Source: Isoetes taiwanensis
Taxonomy: Eukaryota; Streptophyta; Lycopodiopsida; Isoetales; Isoetaceae
Assembly: GCA_021234155.1 (NCBI GenBank)
Contig: JAJEKV010000003.1
Coordinates: 19,014,386 to 19,078,385, forward strand
Direction: 5' to 3'
Length of the DNA: 64,000 nucleotides
Shown: in pieces, positions 43,976 through 55,720 of the stretch
How the letters are laid out: every line of letters begins with the position of its first letter
How positions within the stretch are numbered: position 1 is the first letter of the stretch
Notes under the pieces: generated by a model
Database searches by the model: none
Told to the model about the DNA's origin: nothing
Seen by the model: only the letters and a program-made list of their open reading frames with translations
Program-made: the position numbers and the translations under genes

Positions 43976-46900
43976 ATGGAGGGTCAACCACCGTTGGCTC
44001 GCGAACTCTGGACATTGTGCGACCGGAGCATGCCGGTTGGCATGCAACAACATTTCGACTGTGCACAATTGATTGTGGTTGATTGTAGTCGTTGTAGAAT
44101 AAATGGCGTGCCGGTTGGCACATTTCGACTACAATTGAGTTTGGCTCTGTTGGTCATAATCGCTGGTCCCTACAGTAAACTAGATGCTCTGGACTCATGC
44201 CCAAAGTCAAAACCACATTCTGAGCGAATTTATTCTACTATTTGAACCACTACTATTTGAACGGTGGGATTAACAAAAGGAGCTGTTTTATTCCCCCGAT
44301 ACCTAAACCCTAGTAAATCTGTAGGGTTTAGGTTTTGGCAGCCTTCCCTGCCTATGAAGGGGTCAAGAGCTTGCGTGCAGGGTTCCTTCGAGGGTTCGAA
44401 GAGAGACCTTAAGAAGGAGAACAAAAAACCCTCCCCAAGTGCCAGTTCCAAACTTGCTCCATTGTGATGGCCCGCGAGCTCTGGGCATTGTGCGACCGGA
44501 GCATGCCGGTTGGCATGCAACGACATTTCGACTGTGCGGTTGCATCCAAAATGCCAGAGTTACCCTAGGACACATGTCTGAGGAGTAGAGAATCGATGAA
44601 ATGCCCGGACTGCCAAGTACGTGCTAGCTTTACATTATAGCACTAGGCTAGATTGCACCGAGTGAAAGATAGACTAGTTGCTTGTAGCAAATCGAGTTTG
44701 GCTCTGTTGGTCATAATCGCTGGTCCCTACAGTAAACTAGATGCTCTGAACTCATGCCCAAAGTCAAAATCACATTTTGAGCTAGCAAGAATGGCCAAAC
44801 TGGAGGGGCACATCATTTCCCCCTCTTGTCCTATATGCGTAAAGGGGAACATTTCGCACGGATGTCCATTTTTTCTTTTTGAGAACGTTTCCTATAACAT
44901 GAACTACTATTTGAACGGTGGGATTAACAAATGGAGCTGTTTTCTTCCCCCGATACCTAAACCCTAGTAAATTTGTAGGGTTTAGGTTTTGGCAGCCTTC
45001 CCTGCCTCTGAAGGGGTCAAGAGCTTGCGTGCAGGGTTCAATCGAGGGTTCAAAGAGAGACCTTAAGAAGGAGAACGAAAAACCCTCCCCAAATGCCAGT
45101 TCCAAACTTGCTCCATTGTGATGGCCCGCGATTGTGCGACCGAAGCATGCCGGTTGGCATGCAACGACATTTCGACTATGCGGTTGCATCCAAAAGGCCA
45201 GAGTTACCCTATGACACATGTCTGTGGAGTAGAGAATCGATGAAATGCCCGGACTGCCAAGTACGTGCTAGCTTTACATTATAGCACTAGGTTAGAGTGC
45301 ACCAAGTGAAAGATAGACTAGTTGCTTGTAGCAAATAGAGTTTGGCTCTGTTGGTCATAATCGCTGGTCCCTACAGTAAACTAGATGCTCTGAACTCATG
45401 CCCAAAGTCAAAATCACATTTTGAGCTAGCAAGAATGGCCAAACTGGAGGGACACATCATTTTCCCCTCTTGTCCTATGTCCGTAAAGGGGAACATTTGG
45501 GGGTTGGGACATCCGTGCGGTGGATGTCCATTTTTTCTTTTTGAGAACGTTTCCTATAACATGAACTACTATTTGAACGGTGGGATTAACAAATGGAGCT
45601 GTTTTATTCCCCCGATACCTAAACCCTAGTAAATTTGTAGGGTTTAGGTTTTGGCAGCCTTCCCTGCCTCTGAAGGGGTCAAGAGCTTGCGTGCAGGGTT
45701 CAATCGAGGGTTCGAAGAGAGACCTTAAGAAGGAGAACGAAAAACCCTCCCCAAATGCCAGTTCCAAACTTGCTCCATTGTGATGGTGCGAGCTCTGGAC
45801 ATTGTGCGACCGGAGCATGCCGGTTGGCATGCAACGACATTTCGACTGTGCGGTTGCATCCAAAAGACCAGAGTTACCCATGACACATGTCTGAAGAGTA
45901 GAGAATCGATGAAATGCCCGGACTGCCAAGTACGTGCTAGCTTTACATTATAGCACTAGACTAGAGTGCACCGAGTGAAAGATAGACTAGTTGCTTGTAG
46001 CAAATCGAGTTTGGCTCTGTTGGTCATAATCGTTGGTCCCTACAGTAAACTAGATGCTCTGGACTCATGCCCAAAGTCAAAATCACATTTTGAGCTAGCA
46101 AGAATGGCCGAACTGGAGGGGCACATCATTTCCCCCTCTTGTCCTATGTCCCCAAAGGGGAACATTTGGGGGTTGGGACATCCGTGCGGTGGATGTTCCT
46201 TTTTTCTTTTTGAGAACGTTTCCTATAACATGAAGTACTATTTGAACGGTGGGATTAACAAATGGAGCTGTTTTATTCCCCCGATACCTAAACCCTAGTA
46301 AATCTGTACGGTTTAGGTTTTGGCAGCCTTCCCTGCCTCTGAAGGGGTCAAGAGCTTGCGTGCAGGGTTCCTTCGAGGGTTCGAAGAGAGACCTTAAGAA
46401 GGAGAACAAAAAACCCTCCCCAAGTGCCAGTTCCAAACTTGCTCCGTTGTGATGGCCCGCGAGCTCTGGACATTGTGCGACCGGAGCATGCCGGTTGGCA
46501 TGCAACGACATTTCAACTGTGCGGTTGCATCCAAAAAGCCAGAGTTACCCTAGGACACATGTCTGAGGAGTAGAGAATTGATGAAACGCACGGACTACCA
46601 AGTACATGCTAGCTTTACATTATAGCACTAGGCTAGAGTGCACCGAGTGAAAGATAGACTAGTTGCTTGTAGCAAATCGAGTTTGGCTCTGTTGGTCATA
46701 ATCATTGGTCCCTACAGTAAACTAGATGCTCTGGACTCATCCCAAAGTCAAAATCACATTTTGAGCTAGCAAGAATGGCCGAATTGGAGGGGCACATCAT
46801 TTCCCCCTCTTGTCCTATGTCCGTAAAGGGGAACAATTGGGGTTGGGACATCCGTGCGGTGGACGTCCATTTTTTCTTTTTGAGAACGTTTCCTATAACA

Positions 46901-47112
46901 TGAACTACTATTTGAACGGTGGGATTAACAAATGGAGCTGTTTTATTCCCCCGATACCTAAACCCTAGTAAATCTGTAGGGTTTAGGTTTTGGCAGCCTT
47001 CCCTGCCTCTGAAGTCAAGAGCTTGCGCGCAGGGTTGCTTTGAGGGTTCGAAGAGAGACCTTAAGAAGGAGAACAAAAAACCCTCCCCAAGTGCCAGTTC
47101 CAAACTTGCTCC
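43976..47112. repeat. Tandem array, ~656-670-bp unit, about 4.7 copies, each with a telomere-motif hairpin
   Basis: The landmark GTGGGATTAACAAA occurs at about 44263, 44919, 45580, 46249 and 46919. The first copy is truncated by an internal deletion on its left, and the array ends inside the fifth. Each unit carries CCTAAACCCTA and TAGGGTTTAGG around a 9-base loop (first copy: 44302-44312 and 44322-44332). It also has a 7-bp hairpin GCATGCC-GGTT-GGCATGC. Three units carry a further hairpin GGACATCC-GTGCGGT-GGATGTCC. A GGGTTCGAAGAGAGACC segment slightly resembles a Pol III B box. Open frames on both strands repeat with the unit and are not credible genes. Copies are very similar, indicating recent amplification. 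Confidence 0.92.
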
Positions 47113-48249
47113 GCTTCAACAACTCTCATCTCCGATTTACTTTGTTCTATCACAACTAGTAGGGATCCAATGGCCAATGGTAGGTGCCTGGCCAAAGACC
47201 TTAGTTATATTAGCAAACTGCATTTTGTGCAGAAAATCTCATGTCATATATAGTTAATAATTTCAACTCTTTCTTCGCTGAAATTTACGTGTATTCTTTA
47301 CCTGGGGTTGTGCCAGACATCTATGTGCATACAAGTGGTGCAATAACACTTTTGTTTATGTGGTGCCAATGTTAACACCGTTGTTTGCAAGTCAAACTTA
47401 TAAGGCCTCCTGTTTGGTTCTGCTTATTAACGTTTCCTTTTGGAGAAGCTTTACATGTCCTACGTATTTGCTTATTTTAGGTACGGAAAATTTGTTACGA
47501 CATTTATAGACAATGCAGCTTCAAAATTTTTACAAAGCTTGTATAACTTTTGATGTTATGCTTCTAATCCTTAAGAGGGATTTCAAGTTCATGTTTAATG
47601 CACGTGATGAAAGCAGGCAAGATAGGATTTTTGGTGCTTGGACGGGCATTAATTATCTTTTAATTTGTCTATGCGAAATTGGTCACTGATACATGCCTAA
47701 GCAAATTGTTCATTGGTAAATGCCCATGCAAAGTGGTCAGTTTTGTCCAATGGGTTAAAGTGGTCATTTTTGTTCAATCTGTTTGCTTGTGCATGCTTAT
47801 CAATTGCAAGAGGATTTATTGTGCGAATTTATTGTGTTTACTCATTGTGTGGTTTTTCCAGTGGTTTTCTCAGTGCTGGGAAAAAAGAAGGCGCAAGGAA
47901 AAAAGCTTTAATTTCTACGTACTTGCAGACGAGGCACTCTATCTTATTTTTTTGAGACGAACCTCTCCTTGGTGCTCATGAGTGCATGTACCATATAAAA
48001 ATAGGGCGAAAAAACTTACATTGACCTATACAACAAAAAAAATTCTGCAAATGCATTCACAACGAAAAAAGTACCCACATCCCCCAAAAAATCCCCATTG
48101 AGGAACCGGGGGACTTGAGAGCAATGGGTTATTTTCTTTACAACGGGGAATTCTTGAACAAAAGGGGGGTTTCTTGAACAAAAAGGGTATATTCTAATGG
48201 GGGAATTAGTCTAACTAGAGGATTGCAAGTGCACATCGGGGTACTTTCA
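47113..48249. other. No gene seen
   Basis: AT-rich. A weak repeat of GGTCA(C/G)T and CAAATTGTTCATTGG/CAAAGTGGTCAG lies at 47680-47770. From 48060 on, G-rich stretches with TTCTTGAACAAAAGGGG repeats lead into the following minisatellite. Confidence 0.4.
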
Positions 48250-48445
48250 AGAAAGGGGGATTAGGTCAAAAGGGAATTTGTGATGGATTGGGGTATTTTC
48301 AAGAAAAGGGGACTGGCTCAAAAAGAGAATTTGCGAATGGATTGGGGTATTTTCAAGAAAGGAGGACTGGTTCAAAAGGGAATTTGCGAATGGATTGGGG
48401 TATTTTCAAGAAAGGGGGAATGGTTCAAAAGGGACTTGGATTGGG
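48241..48445 (+). repeat. Minisatellite, 53-54-bp period, ~3.5 copies
   Basis: A unit with GGATTGGGGTATTTTCAAGA, AAGGGGGACTGG and TTCAAAAGGGAATTTGCGAAT starts at 48285, 48339 and 48392, plus a partial copy before. Copies are nearly identical. A coding reading (MDWGIFKKGGL repeats) exists only because of the period. Confidence 0.88.
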
Positions 48446-48860
48446 TTGCATTTGGGATTTCACAGGTTTAACACAACTGGATCCGATTGCTCTACCACTA
48501 TAGGTCTACCCATTACTTAGGCAATTTGCTCAAATATTTCGATGTTACTTGGCTTATGTTTCCTTTATGATATTCCTAAAGATTTTGGTTGTATTTTCTT
48601 TTGCAGGTCATATAGAACGTCGACTGTCCATGTTAAACAGAAATCAAATGTGCAGTTCTCTTATTTGGAGCATCCCGTCAAATGTAAGCTCTCTCTTATT
48701 GATTGCAATAAAATTTTCATAGAATTTAGATGTCTAGTTTGGAAAGGGATGCCATTAAGAAAATCTTGTTGGTTTATCATTTAAACCTCCTGTGTTTATA
48801 GGTGATTGAAGTGTTAGTTTTTGGTACATTAAAATAAGAAACAACATGCTTTAGCGCCAG

Positions 48861-49299
48861 CAATGACAAATGCAGCAGAATTTGTCCGCGCAGAGATGTT
48901 ACCAAGTGGCTACCTGATCAGACCTTATGAAGGTGGGGTATGCAGCATTCATATTGTCGACCACATGGATTTAGAGGTAATTGTCAATCATTGCCATGTT
49001 GGAGGACAGCTTGGAACAGATAGACTATGCTCAATTGGAGGTGGTATCTTGTGTGCAAAAGCCTCAATGTTACTCCAGGTTAATTTTCTGCCTGTCCCTT
49101 TCCTTGAGCTTTTTAAACAGAGGTTTTAACATTTATGTAATTTTCCAGAACGTCCCTGCAGCCACACTGATCAGATTTCTGCGCGAGCATCTATCAGAAT
49201 GGGCACAGTGAGTGTTTGCTCCCGTAGATGCTGCTGTTTCAGATGATGTGCCTCTTTTACCATCTGGTTTCCGTGTGATTCCACTAGTAAACCGCCTGG
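48861..49299 (+). pseudogene. Class III HD-ZIP transcription factor gene fragment (START region and after)
   Basis: Exon 48861-48976 encodes FVRAEMLPSGYLIRPYEGG and SIHIVDHMDLE, a hallmark of the HD-ZIP III START domain, and ends at a GT donor. Exon end at 49078 encodes GGGILCAKASMLLQ. Exon 49149-49211 encodes NVPAATLIRFLREHLSEWA and then hits TGA. Immediately after, 49214-49299 encodes FAPVDAAVSDDVPLLPSGFR. In the family the last two pieces are separated by about 100 residues, so part of the gene is deleted. No homeodomain or leucine zipper is present. The introns are kept, so it was copied as DNA. Confidence 0.9.
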
Positions 49300-52200
49300 T
49301 AAGTATGGTAAATTCATTGGAATCATTATCCCTGTTATGCAGGCTCTAAGTTCTACATAGCTGGACGGATATGGTGGTTTATCCCGCACCTTGGACTTGG
49401 CATATCTGATCCCAATAAGTTTATATGCTATGTGTGTAATCGTGTTATACTAGAAATGCAACAGTTCGAGCTGGTGCTGTTAGTGGCTTTGCAAAACTTG
49501 GATTTTATGTGGTGTCATTGAGGATATGTAAATCGTTGTCACTTATGTTTATGTTGCTTTGTCTGGAGACGTTTTACCACTGTACTCCCAATGCTTTGGC
49601 AGCCACAAATTTTGGTCTTGCTGAGGCGATGCTTATATGACAATGACGACGAGGTACATGCATCAAGCTTTTTTCTTTAACAACTTTTTAGGCCGACACA
49701 GTATGAACAGTGGGTCCGTGATGGTGAAACATTATATTTACAAGAAATTTATCGCGGCGGCCAAGGCCGCCGCGAACATTTCTCTTCCCCGACTAACTCC
49801 TGCAAAGGGGGGTTTGTATATCTGTGGAATGGTGTGAAAGATGTTCTTGGAACGCAAAAGGGATTTTATATCTTTGGAATGGTGCAAGAGATGTTCTTGA
49901 AATGCAAAGGTGGATTTTTATATCTTTTGGCTGTGCCACAGGCTATGGAGCAATGCTTCATTATCAAGTTGTTCTATAAAGGAACAATAAACATCTAGTG
50001 CAGAATTTCCTAACTAACCATTTTAACCAGTTTTGCACATAGTAGTACTCTGGAAGCTTTGACTTATACAAAGAATAGTAGATTCACGAAAATTGTTTGG
50101 AAGCACTAGAGTGGACTTCATGTAAGTTATTGAATCAAAATTTTACTTGATAACTCAAACGAACTCATGGAGTGGAACTTTGAGATGTAGAAAATGGATT
50201 AGTGCCATTTTTTCTCATTGTTGCTTTGTGATTTTCTAGTCGAAACCACAGGGCAAGTCTTTGCGCAGAACACCTTGTTTTTTCTCATTGTTGCTTTGTT
50301 TCTAAAACTTGACCTTCCCAAAAAAGGAAGAACAAAAATATAGAAGAAAGAAAGAGGGGCATAGAAGAAGGGAATATGATTGTTGTAATCATTTGTAAAC
50401 GAGGTTGGTGTCAATCATACGAAAAAAGAGGCTAACTAAACTATTCACATTATTGTCGGTGAGTAGTTTGTTGTTTAGTTAGTGGGCTAGGGTTTAGCTT
50501 ATTAGCACCAAGGTCTGGCTATGGCAGATCCGGCAAGGGCAAAAAAATGCAGTTAGAATAGAATCTTGGGTGGCCAAGGCCGTGGCGCGGAACAGAGTGA
50601 AAGGAAATGCACGGGGTCCAACTCATGTTTTGGACTGCACAATCCTGTTACTTATACGAGGAAACTAACAAACAAAGGGCAGGTCTGGCTATGGCGCAGA
50701 GAGCTCTGGAGAGGGGCTGAGCTTGAGGAGCTGGAACTCCTCCGCTGTCTCCTCTATTTCCAGATGAAGCACTTGCCTCGCCCGAAGCCGAGGTTACGTT
50801 CGACATAGTCATAGAATTTTTTCACACCACCAACAAAAACCTTCTTAATCCCAATCTGCCTGCTCCGGCTGCCCTTCCGATTGAAGAAAAATGGCCCAGT
50901 TCCAGCGATTTGGATCGCAAAACTCCCCCGATTTGCAAACAAATCTGCTGCATTCGAGCCCAGTTCTTGGCCCTAGATCACTACCCTACTGCCCTATCCT
51001 GCTAAACCCAAATTCTGATCCTCCGCCATATCCAGCCGGGTTACAGCTGCCATGCCCAGAATACGCGCGGCTTGGATCTGGCAGCCTAATCCCGAACTAA
51101 AATTTTAGGCATACAGACGGATTTGTGAGCTCAAGAAATGAGGATTAGTGTGGCCGGAATGGAAGAATGCCGGATTGGGATGCGCTGCTGCAAGAAAACG
51201 GAAGATCTGGGCCACTAGGGAGGTGTTGGATAGCAGCTGAGAGCTCTGTCAAATCCGGGAACATTGGCCATGCCAAAACCGGCTTCAGAGATCTGTCTTT
51301 CAAAATAGCTTCTAGGCATAATTTCTGTCAGCTTTTAAATGGCTTAGTAATCTCCTGTGCCTCACAAACCCAGATCCGTCCATGTTCTAAATCCTCTTCA
51401 ATCCATCCAAAAATCCCCATCAAATCACTCGCAAACCCAAAAACAGTAGAAGCGGCCAGAGAAGGGGAGATTTTCAGAGCTCCGCAAAAACCTGCTTCAA
51501 ATTTTTGGTAGAGAGGCCATGGGGAAAATTTGGGGGAGAAAGGGGAGCGGATTTGGCTATGGTGGAAGAGGGCAGGGATGAATCCTGCAAAAAAAAAGGC
51601 ATAGCCACTGCCGACCGCCATAGCATCACGCCACAGCAGTTCACCCACAGTTCACCATCGCTGGACGGAGTGGATTCTTCCCAACGTAATAAACGGGAGG
51701 TTGAAATTACTGTTATATTAGGCTTCTTTTATAACCTGTAATATTCTCCGACATTGGCGGAGCGGCGCCGCTAAGCTCTCCCCTGTTTTCATTATTGCTG
51801 CGCCTGAGTTGCAGCTCTTGGGTATGACGATTCGGCGCCCTGCCTTCGGCGCCCTGCTTTCTCAACGATCCGGCCCTGCTTTCTCACGATTCGTGGCCCT
51901 GCTTTCTCACGATCCGACCCTGCTTCAGTTTTTAGGTTCATCTGCAGAAGATGCTGGACCTGCAGAAGATGTTTTAGGTTCATCTGCAGAAGATCGTAAG
52001 AAGATGCTCGGCTTCCTTGGCGCTTTAGTTCAAGCTCCGGCAACCTGGTTTGAAGGTTGCGAAATTGGCTATGCCGCCCAAAGCGAGGGGGCATCATGCT
52101 ACGAGGCGAGATTGAAGATATATTCGGCTTGCCCTTTGCAATGCCATGCTTTGAATATCAAAGTGAGCCATCTTTTTGCCATTTCTGATGCTATTTGCAT

Positions 52201-52488
52201 GCTTTAATCCGACAAATGGACTGTAATATAGGTTTGCTTCTTCTGTCTCTGTTTGCTTTTGAAGCTTTTCTTTAAGATCCATGAGTCTTGTGGTCTTCTT
52301 TTCATGTAAAGGGCGGAGTATTTATATTACAACATGGTTTCTGGCTTAAATCCGGCAGACAGTTCATAGCCGATGTCTAGGTTTAATTTCAAGGCGAAAG
52401 CATTCAAAGAAAGAATGCGCCATAGCTGTATCCAGTCGCCGCCATAGCCATTCATGAACGTAATTTCAACCTCCCGTCTATTACGCAC
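49300..52488. other. Mostly non-coding, low-confidence open stretches
   Basis: Nothing here is recognised as a gene. 50450-51720 is GC-richer with several short open frames. 51809-52160 is open and ends at a possible donor after ALNIK, with an internal repeat (GTTCATCTGCAGAAGAT at about 51929 and 51976). A 25-bp inverted pair beginning GTAATARACGGGAGGTTGAA lies at 51686-51710 and about 52459-52483, so 51.69-52.48 kb may itself be a foldback-bounded segment. A TTTTTTCTCATTGTTGCTTTG direct repeat is at 50208 and 50279. Confidence 0.4.
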
Positions 52489-52649
52489 GGGAAAATACCC
52501 CCCTCGGTTTTCCGGGGGCAATCTGCTTTCGGCGGCGCCGCTGCCAATTAGTGGCGGACACACTTCGCGGCTCGCCGCTCGTGCGCCGCCATCACGGGCG
52601 CCCGCCATGAGATTACCCCCGGAAAACCCTCGGGAGGTATTTTCCCTTA
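52489..52649. mobile_element. Short foldback MITE-like element, ~36-bp arms
   Basis: The left arm begins GGGAAAATACCCCCCTCGG and continues TTTTCCGGGGGCAATC. The right arm ends AGGTATTTTCCC and, reverse-complemented, matches with about four differences. The interior is about 90 bp and GC-rich (GCCGCC/GGCGGC). I could not identify a target-site duplication. The 25-bp inverted repeat at 51.69/52.46 kb lies just outside. Confidence 0.65.
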
Positions 52650-52753
52650 TACAAAAACGTGGCACAATAATACGAAAATGGATGGCGGCGCAGAAAAAAT
52701 ACCCACGACAAAAACAGAAAATAGAAATTTGAAACTCACTTATATATGTTCAG

Positions 52754-53370
52754 ATAAATGCTCTTGGTGAATTAGATGAGGAGGTCCGGGATAAATATAG
52801 GATGTATTTGTTTGATAGCCTGGGTGTTCCCTTGGTGAATTTGGAGTCTAGCTTGCAAAATTATGTAAGTATTCACGAGTCTTTTTCATATAGGCAATGA
52901 AAAATTATCGCAAAGCATTATATGTCTTTGTGCACTTATGCTTATGTCTAGGTACCGATGGAGTGGAATTCCATTCTAATTAGCCATTCTGGTCCACTTC
53001 TACTAGTTTCATAGTTCAGGGCTTAATTTGGTGTTGGTTATCTGTAGGTTCCTAGTGACACTCCATTTATGTTGTCAAATGTTTCAAATGTCTTAAATGT
53101 TGTAGCCAGGAGTTGCTTGCTGCAGTGGAGCAAGAAAGATCCATGTGTGAGAGCCGATCTTCTGGATTATTTGCGCCTTCAAGGGAGGGGTACAAATTCC
53201 AAGGAGATGATTTAGATTTGAGGAGTGAATAATGCTGCATCTTGCATTCATAAATGGCAGTTATTTAGGAGAGAAGCAAATGCAATCAATGGTAGGCCTT
53301 CATTTCAGCATATGAACAATAGTCTTACTTCAGCTATCTTGGAAAAGCTATCCGGTAGGTGAATTTTTTA
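52754..53370 (+). pseudogene. Exon-like fragments of an unrecognised gene
   Basis: 52754-52864 is bounded by TTCAG and GTAAGT and is open in phase 0 for 37 codons (ALGELDEEVRDKYRMYLFDS then LGVPLVNLESSLQNY). 53108-53230 reads ELLAAVEQERSMCESRSSGL then FAPSREGYKFQGDDLDLR. 53245-53358 reads HKWQLFRREANAINGRPSFQ up to EKLSG before a GTAGGT donor. They are in one orientation and may be exons of one gene, but frames between them are not all compatible. Family not recognised. Confidence 0.5.
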
Positions 53371-53719
53371 ATGGAGTTCTATTTTAACTAGATAACATCC
53401 ATTAAAATTCCCATTTGTATTTCCTCTTTGTGTTGTGATTGCAGGTGTGATTTGCTGCTAAGGTTTGTACCCAAGCTTGAGCTTTCTGATCTGAATCCGA
53501 TCGTATCATTACTTGTGCGCAGCTGCGACATCTCAAAATATTATAATAAGTCTGCTGGAAATATACTGTTTGTACTTGTTCATATTGTTATTTAATACCT
53601 GATTGAGTTGTATATCAGATCTTTTTTCTTGATATATCTATTTGTAACTGTTGTTTCTAATGGGAAATCTTACTGATCAACAATGATCAATTTGTTACTC
53701 ATCAACTTGTTTCTAAAAT

Positions 53720-54055
53720 AATGAGTATTATCATACAAATGATACAAGGTATTATTACGAATGATAACAGGGTATTATTTGAAACAGGGTATTATCTTAC
53801 AAATGACAACAGGGTATATTATTTGAAACTGTTATTATCTGAAACAGGATATTATCAGGGTATGTTATTTGAAACATGGTTTTATCTGAAACAGGGTATT
53901 ATCTTACAAATGATAAACAGGGTATGATCTGAAATAGGGTATTATCTGAAACAGGGTATTATATTACAAATGATAACAGGGTATGAATTTACAATTTTTG
54001 AATGGGGGATTGTGATACTAGCATAATAGGGTATTATCTTACAGATGAGGAAAAG
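53720..54055 (+). repeat. AT-rich minisatellite, GGGTATTAT-based
   Basis: Units such as ACAGGGTATTATCTTACAAA and TGATAACAGGGTATTATTTG with GAAACAGGGTATTATCTG repeat with periods near 20-40 bp over about 330 bp. Imperfect and old. The GGGGGATT stretches just after (54050-54150) resemble those near 48.1-48.4 kb. Confidence 0.85.
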
Positions 54056-54872
54056 GGGGATTGTGGCCAAATACCCCGATTCTAAAAATCTATTTTATCC
54101 CCTCTTGTTTTATAAAAAAGGGGGATTCTATAGGCACTTTTGGGGGGTATTTTTTGGGGTATTGGAGCATCTTTTTCGTTGTGATTCAAGGTGAAACCTT
54201 TTTGTGGTGTAACGTTTTGCTTGGTGACGTTACATTTTGTTTTCGTAAACCCTAAACCTGCTGTCATGAAGAAACGCTGCTAACTAGTGCGAATCCGAAA
54301 CCTGCTGTCACGGAGAAATGAAGAAATGCTGGTAGTGCGAAACACTAAAACCTGGTGGAGAAACTGGCGCATTTGCTTCGAACCTCAATGGATCTGCAAG
54401 GTCATATAAGATATAAGGTAAACTTTTTACACTGAAAAAAATCCAAACTTGCTCATGGCTGAGGAACTGCCAGTACCGTCCATGGCAGAAGTCTCAAAGT
54501 GGGAGCCATCAAATGTATCTTCCTATATTCTCAAACGTTTTCCATGCGTTTGGACAAGATTCAGCTTATAATATCTGCATTCTATGGCCAAGTTATTAGC
54601 CTTTCTACCCATCCATATGGCTGCTGAGTTATTCGAGTGATTCCAGGTATGTGACAATTTAGTCTCTTTATTTTGATGCAAGGACACAGTCATATTTTCT
54701 GGTTCAGAGAGTCCTGGAGCATCGTACAGATGAACAAAAGCAGTCTGGGATAAAGGCGGAGATTTTAAGCTACATTTTCTTTTCCTTAAGACCAATATGG
54801 AAGTTATTTTATCCAGGTTGGAAAGTTTTATCCTTTTTTGCACTAGTGGTAATGTGTGCAGTTCCTTGCTCA

Positions 54873-55012
54873 TGGCCAATGTTTTGCAGCATGCATTAGA
54901 CTATGGCAAACCTTATGAAAGAAGTGAAATTCTTACCAAGCTTCCTGGACAAATTGTACAAATGAGCCAGCCCAAGTTTGCATCAAATGTTATAGAGAAA
55001 TGTCTTGATGTG
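54873..55012 (+). pseudogene. Pumilio (PUF) RNA-binding repeat exon fragment
   Basis: The frame reads [20 protein letters not shown] then [20 protein letters not shown]. This is one PUM repeat boundary, with the SNVIEKCL helix that contacts RNA in PUF proteins. The closest type is the plant APUM1-6 class, by the QIVQMSQxKFASNVxEKCL pattern. An acceptor-like TTTTGCAG directly precedes it. The rest of the eight-repeat domain is absent in the window. Confidence 0.9.
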
Positions 55013-55138
55013 AGTAGAGGACTCCAATATGCATCTGCGCATTTGCCGAAAAGACATAAGGAAAAATGCTTCTTGGTGATTGCTATATTAAATTTGGGAA
55101 AGCAAAAGCATGTAGTTTGCCGCTGAATATTATGAGGC

Positions 55139-55720
55139 ACTAAATATCGTAAGAAAGCATTGGGAGATTTACATCCAGAAGTTGCAAATATATGCAGAAA
55201 CTTAGCAGAAGCACACCTTCAGGTAAAAGAAACTTTCTTGCTCCATTGATTTTCTGATCACTTTTAATCTCTCTGCTCATGGACATAATTACAATTGAAT
55301 AATTATTCTGCTTAAAGACATAACAAAACCAAAAATCTCTATTTATCTCAACAATTATTAAAATAGCCATTAAGACATTGTCTAAAGCTTTAGACAGGAA
55401 TAGGCATCCTGTATTATGATGACTCGGTGATTTGATGAAGGAATCCGGTAGATTACGTCTATCAAGTTACGTTTCGACCATTTAAGCACTAGTTAAATGG
55501 GGTTCTAAAACGAAGGCTGCGGAGCACTTGACACTTGCATCCATCATGCATGCATGTATGTTTGTAAGTCTGGGAGCACTCTTCGTAAGGATGGGCAAGA
55601 AAAGAGAAGCAAAGGCCTGCTGTCAGAGGTCACACAGTTAATGACATTATCAAAGAATTAAGTGAAGTTGCATTTGTGTATGAAGGTATGCATGAGCAAG
55701 CAATAGGCTTATTAGAAAAT
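55139..55720 (+). pseudogene. Kinesin-light-chain-related (KLCR-type) TPR gene fragments
   Basis: 55144-55221 encodes KALGDLHPEVANICRNLAEA and ends HLQ at a GTAAAAG donor. This matches the plant KLCR TPR signature (LGDLxPEVxxxCRxLAEA). Further on, 55575-55615 reads GALFVRMGKKREAKA, and 55635-55725 reads DIIKELSEVAFVYEGMHEQA then IGLLENSES. These correspond in order to later TPR helices of the same family, with frameshifts and missing exons between. The order is kept but much is lost, so it is a decayed genomic fragment. Confidence 0.75.

Noticed and set aside
44302-44332. Interstitial telomere tract
   Set aside because: Only single TTTAGGG-type motifs in an inverted pair per unit, not a (TTTAGGG)n run.
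44263-47112. Open frames of 67-167 codons on both strands repeating through the array
   Set aside because: They recur with the tandem unit, overlap on both strands and carry no domain; by-products of the repeat.
48241-48445. Regular repeats resembling a CRISPR array
   Set aside because: Repeats and spacers are not separated; the whole ~54-bp unit is repeated, and the context is a plant nuclear genome.
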